A DNA stretch of 36,961 bases, taken from an uncultured Saprospirales bacterium (GTDB taxonomy: Bacteria; Bacteroidota; Bacteroidia; Chitinophagales; Saprospiraceae). Where the stretch lies: the NCBI GenBank assembly GCA_913061325.1, contig CAJXUU010000014.1:1-36961 (forward strand), read 5' to 3'. The position numbers and the translations under genes were made by a program. Under the pieces are notes generated by a model. The model was not told the origin of the DNA. It did no database searches and saw only the letters and a list, made by a program, of their open reading frames with translations. This document shows positions 35,484 through 36,961 of this stretch, one piece after another (position 1 is the stretch's first letter; each line of letters starts with the position of its first letter).

Positions 35484-36935
35484 TTATCTTTTGATCAGTT
35501 CTTGATATAAATTAATATAATTCTCTGCGGATGCATCCCAGCTAAAATCAGAGTCGAATGCATGTTCGATAGTCTTTTTCAGTCTGTCCTTATTATTGAA
35601 AAGGTTGACAGCTCTATTTATTGATTTCGTAATAGATTGACTGTCAGCTTCGGCAAATCTTATTCCATTTCCATTTTTATATTTCACGTCTGTTACGGTA
35701 TCTATTAATCCCCCTGTTGACCTTACTAGAGGTATCGTTCCATAGCGGAGGGCATACATTTGATTAAGTCCACAAGGCTCTACTCTTGAAGGCATTAATA
35801 GAAAGTCAGAACCTGCATATATTTGATGTGCCATCGCTTCATTGTACATGATGTTGATGGATAGATTCTTATTGTATTTCATACCTAGGTCAACTAGACT
35901 TTCTTCAAGAGATGACATGCCAGTACCTAAGATGATAAAATTAATTTTGTTAGATTTAGAGAATATTTGTTCTAAAGCATCTGGAATGAGATCTGCTCCC
36001 TTTTCGTATGCTAATCTACCTATGAATGAAATCAATGGAAGAGATGGGTCTAGTGCAAATTTGTCACATAGAACTTTCTTGTTTTTTGATTTAAATTCAG
36101 AGGTGTCTTCACTCAGGTTAGTGTCGATCATTGTATCTGTTGAAGGATTCCAATAATCGCTATCTATCCCATTTATTAGTCCACTTGCTTTGGCTTTTTC
36201 TTGTTGGAATAATGGTTTTAGATCTCCTTCAAATTCTAATAACTCTGACATGTATGAAGGGGATACAGTGGTCATTTGCCAGCAACATTTGATCCCACAT
36301 GCCAATGGATCTATCATACCGTCCCAATCTAACAATCCTCTGTCAGAGGAAGAGTAAGTAGGAATTAGATAATCCTTTTGCCAAGAAAATCTACCTCTAT
36401 ATTTCTCATTATGAATAGTAAGTACAGTAGGTATATTAGCTAATGATTCATATTTGTGGCATTTTGTCATCATAAATGGTATCAAAGAAGTATGATGATC
36501 ATGACAATGAATAATATCTGGACGGTTAGCCTTCTTTGTAACCCAATCCAAAACTACCCGTGCAAAAGAAGTATAACGTTCTGGCTCATCTTTGAAGTAG
36601 TTGCTCGCTTGATCTGCGTACACCCCTTGGCGATAAAACAATTCTGGAATATCGACTAAGATTAAATCAAATCCAAGAACAGTAGTATCTACAGCTTGGA
36701 TTTCGTAGTTATAGTTCTTATTTAATATTGAAAATGACCCTTGTGATAAAACTTTGACTTGTTGATCATTGATCCAAGGAAGATCGTACTTAGGCATTAT
36801 TACCGTTACTTCATGTCCTTTTTTATTAAGGTATTTGGGTAGTGCTCCGACAACGTCAGCTAAACCTCCAACTTTGGCTGCAGGATAACATTCAACAGAT
36901 GTAAAAAGTATTTTCAATGGTGAATAAGTTATTAG
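35484..36935 (-). CDS. glgA: Glycogen synthase (ADP-glucose type), 5' end not resolved
   Basis: The GT5 signature is clear: LKILFTSVECYPAAKVGG, with the ADP-glucose-binding KVGG motif near the start, then the GT-B second domain SFIGRLAYEKGADLI. The EPCGLNQMYALRYGTIP block contains the catalytic-site Glu. It adds glucose from ADP-glucose to growing glycogen. An apparent start upstream (MYKRQ) is a translation of the Nextera mosaic end and is not biological; genomic sequence begins at 36935. The frame is open to that point. The real start is either a TTG at 36917 (before KILF) or a codon beyond the contig. It is the first visible gene of the glgA-glgC-glgB-GH31 operon. Confidence 0.92.
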   Translation of the reverse strand, partial: LITYSPLKILFTSVECYPAAKVGGLADVVGALPKYLNKKGHEVTVIMPKYDLPWINDQQVKVLSQGSFSILNKNYNYEIQAVDTTVLGFDLILVDIPELFYRQGVYADQASNYFKDEPERYTSFARVVLDWVTKKANRPDIIHCHDHHTSLIPFMMTKCHKYESLANIPTVLTIHNEKYRGRFSWQKDYLIPTYSSSDRGLLDWDGMIDPLACGIKCCWQMTTVSPSYMSELLEFEGDLKPLFQQEKAKASGLINGIDSDYWNPSTDTMIDTNLSEDTSEFKSKNKKVLCDKFALDPSLPLISFIGRLAYEKGADLIPDALEQIFSKSNKINFIILGTGMSSLEESLVDLGMKYNKNLSINIMYNEAMAHQIYAGSDFLLMPSRVEPCGLNQMYALRYGTIPLVRSTGGLIDTVTDVKYKNGNGIRFAEADSQSITKSINRAVNLFNNKDRLKKTIEHAFDSDFSWDASAENYINLYQELIKR

Positions 36936-36961
36936 CTGTCTCTTATACACATCTGACGCTG
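36936..36961 (-). other. Nextera mosaic end / Read-1 adapter (library artefact)
   Basis: CTGTCTCTTATACACATCT at 36936-36954 is the reverse complement of the Tn5 mosaic end. The next bases, GACGCTG, match the Read-1 side of the adapter, as at the left end. This is synthetic sequence and should be trimmed. Confidence 0.97.

Overview
The window looks like one assembled contig from an AT-rich member of the Bacteroidota. Type IX secretion (T9SS) C-terminal domains, several lipoproteins, SO2930-type cytochrome and beta-helix partner genes, a MopE-like motif, tail-fibre-like 'VGIGTxxP' proteins and a glgACB/GH31 operon all point that way. A Saprospiria-type lineage is my best guess, from the style of the tail-fibre-like and 'coathanger'-like C-termini, but I cannot prove it here. 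Both ends are sequencing-library adapter (1-45, including an i5 index, and 36936-36961). The first and last genes are therefore cut, and the apparent N-terminus of glgA is adapter.

Layout. 46-869 (-): truncated 7TMR-DISM-type sensor. 1225-3624 (-): diheme cytochrome c lipoprotein plus parallel beta-helix lipoprotein. 4231-10431 (-): tripartite RND efflux operon (outer-membrane factor, membrane fusion protein, RND pump, PII-like protein, DUF2892-type membrane protein), with a perfect 16-bp palindrome upstream. 10726-17261 (+): a lipid polyketide cluster of FAD oxidoreductase, methyltransferase, type III polyketide synthase, FabL-like reductase, FabZ-like dehydratase, ketoacyl-ACP synthase, ACP and phosphopantetheinyl transferase. 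17420-17911 (+): lipoprotein with a zinc-protease motif. 17976-19238 (-): MFS transporter. 19442-19652: tandem octamers and palindromes. 19685-20818 (-): secreted T9SS esterase.

21072-29097 is a decay zone. Five coding remnants carry four in-frame stops (TGA, TAG, TAA, TAA) and four frameshifts. It also holds two tail-fibre-like half-genes joined head to head at a short inverted repeat. 29098-29891 contains hairpins, a small doubtful ORF and a strong terminator. 29892-36935 (-) is the glycogen operon glgA-glgC-glgB-GH31.

The most interesting system is the 10.7-17.3 kb cluster. Its tailoring trio has the same enzyme types as srsABC of Streptomyces griseus (type III PKS, methyltransferase, flavin oxygenase; phenolic lipids), but here it is followed by a private set of type II fatty-acid enzymes with its own ACP and PPTase. 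I infer that these make a dedicated acyl starter, which the type III PKS extends and the other two enzymes methylate and oxidise. The product is likely a membrane alkylresorcinol, alkylquinone or alkylpyrone.
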